A stretch of DNA of 64,000 nt. Source: JALEFZ01 sp964564415 (GTDB lineage Bacteria > Bacteroidota > Bacteroidia > J057). Below the pieces are notes generated by a model, which made no database searches, had not been told where the DNA came from, and saw only the letters and a program-made list of their open reading frames with translations. Of this stretch, positions 63,236 to 64,000 are shown one piece after another; the stretch's first letter is position 1, and each line of letters starts with the position of its first letter. A program made the position numbers and the translations under genes. The DNA lies in NCBI GenBank assembly GCA_964564415.1, contig CAZMAV010000001.1, positions 124,001-188,000 on the forward strand. The letters run 5' to 3'.

Positions 63236-64000
63236 GCACATGGAATCCGTTAGGGTCCTTAACCTCAACATACACAATCTAAGATCCAGGGAGTTGCTGG
63301 AAAACCTGAAAGAAGGCGTGGTCTTCACCCCAAATGTAGACCATTTGGTCAAGCTCCAAAAGGATAGAAATTTCTACCAGGCCTACCTAAAGGCCGACTA
63401 CCGACTTTGCGATAGCCGCATCATTCAACTCCTTTCTCCCTTCTTTTTTTCGAAAAAAATCAAGGAGCAAATCGCGGGATCAGACTTTTTTCCGGCTTTC
63501 TGCGAATATCATGGCCAAAATGAGGAGGTCCGTGTTTTCCTCTTGGGAGGTACAGCTTCCTCTGTAAAAAAAGCTGCCCTCAGGCTCAACACTGCTCTCA
63601 AAAGGTCCCTGGTGGTCGCCGCCTATTCCCCTCCCTTTGGCTTTGAGCATGATCCGGAGGAAAATAACAAAATTATTGCTGCCATAAAGGAATCAGGAGC
63701 TACGGTTCTCGCGGTAGGAGTTGGGGCCCCCAAGCAGGAGTTATGGATTTATCGGCACAAGGAGCACTTGAAGGAGGTAAAAATCTTCATGGCTGTGGGG
63801 AAGACCATAGACTTCTTGTCAGGAGAAAGTCGCCGTGCCCCCAGGTGGATGCAGCGCCTGGGCCTAGAATGGCTCTTTAGAATGATGCAGGAACCCGGCA
63901 GGCTAATCAAAAGATACCTCATCCAGGACCTTCCCTTTTTCTACCTGGCATTTCTTCAAAGAATAGGAAAATACAAGAATCCCTGGCTGGGCCTAGATAT
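63225..64000 (+). CDS. WecG/TagA/CpsF family glycosyltransferase, partial
   Basis: The reading frame is open to the window edge: 258 codons, no stop. It encodes a GT26-family transferase, of the type that adds the second sugar to a polyprenyl-linked intermediate. Motifs are VVFTPNVDHLVKLQKDRNFY, RLCDSRIIQLLSPFF, TVLAVGVGAPKQELWIYRHK (the family's G.PkQE signature), AVGKTIDFLSGESRRAPRWM and LGLEWLFRMMQEPGRLIKRY. The usual ADG motif reads CDS here. The start may be 63225 (overlapping the preceding gene) or the Met at 63240. It is likely in one operon with the glycosylphosphotransferase. Confidence 0.9.
   Translation, partial: MPTKHMESVRVLNLNIHNLRSRELLENLKEGVVFTPNVDHLVKLQKDRNFYQAYLKADYRLCDSRIIQLLSPFFFSKKIKEQIAGSDFFPAFCEYHGQNEEVRVFLLGGTASSVKKAALRLNTALKRSLVVAAYSPPFGFEHDPEENNKIIAAIKESGATVLAVGVGAPKQELWIYRHKEHLKEVKIFMAVGKTIDFLSGESRRAPRWMQRLGLEWLFRMMQEPGRLIKRYLIQDLPFFYLAFLQRIGKYKNPWLGLD

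Noticed and set aside
1..64000. CRISPR array, prophage or integrated conjugative element
   Set aside because: No regularly spaced direct repeats, cas genes, phage structural genes, integrase or conjugation genes were seen.

Overview
The window is chromosomal DNA from a member of the Bacteroidota, most likely a Saprospiria/Lewinella-type gliding bacterium. Support for this: five secreted proteins (two of them in broken genes) end in type IX secretion (T9SS) sorting domains, a gliding ABC permease (GldF) is present, arginine biosynthesis uses the Bacteroidota acyl-ornithine carbamoyltransferase route, DUF1573, DUF4382 and PepSY-like proteins occur, and many lipoproteins carry short lipoboxes. 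Assignment below phylum level is inference.

Layout. 1-4.3 kb (minus strand) holds leucine dehydrogenase, nusB, an NAD-type isocitrate dehydrogenase, a DUF1573 lipoprotein and yajC. 4.6-5.9 kb is a solitary nuoD with its own terminator. 6.1-11.8 kb is one giant secreted PKD-repeat adhesin. 11.9-20 kb holds a lipoprotein, a MacB/FtsX-type permease, a sodium:solute symporter, a WbqC protein, an ArsR-type regulator, ribBA and a membrane glycosyltransferase. 19.6-21.5 kb is a LytS/LytTR two-component pair, followed by a structured intergenic stretch that may encode a small RNA. 21.9-31 kb holds hemB, gldF, a lipoprotein subtilase, a ferredoxin/ferredoxin reductase pair, a TetR regulator, a coiled-coil lipoprotein and the N-degron pair clpS-aat. 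30.9-32 kb is an S1/P1-nuclease-like or phospholipase C-like protein.

32.1-37.9 kb contains two adjacent T9SS cargo genes, both broken: a di-heme cytochrome c peroxidase with two frameshifts, and a PhoX-type phosphatase with three in-frame stops and one frameshift. 38-41.5 kb holds two divergent lipoproteins, arginase and a ceramidase-like membrane protein. 41.6-47.3 kb is a compact arginine operon (GNAT, argG, argC, argF', argB, argE) with overlapping or nearly touching genes. argD and argH are absent from it.

47.5-57.7 kb is a damaged region. A sigma factor and a TPR-CHAT protein meet tail to tail with both C-termini missing. It also holds an intact FG-GAP T9SS protein, a pirin, a PepSY-like protein, a ygiQ 5' fragment fused to a frameshifted alanine racemase 3' fragment, a possible polysaccharide lyase lipoprotein, remnants of IS5-type and IS1595-type transposases, and tRNA-Arg(CCG). 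57.8-61.5 kb is a large T9SS metalloprotease and a small lipoprotein. 61.8-64 kb begins an exopolysaccharide cluster: a polyprenyl glycosylphosphotransferase, then a WecG/TagA-type glycosyltransferase cut by the window edge.

Most of the window is ordinary housekeeping and surface biology. The points most worth checking are the cluster of broken or chimeric genes, the unusual Ala90 in the transcarbamylase that should set its substrate, the structured RNA candidate near 21.7 kb and the palindrome in the tetR leader. I saw no CRISPR array, prophage or convincing undescribed defence system.
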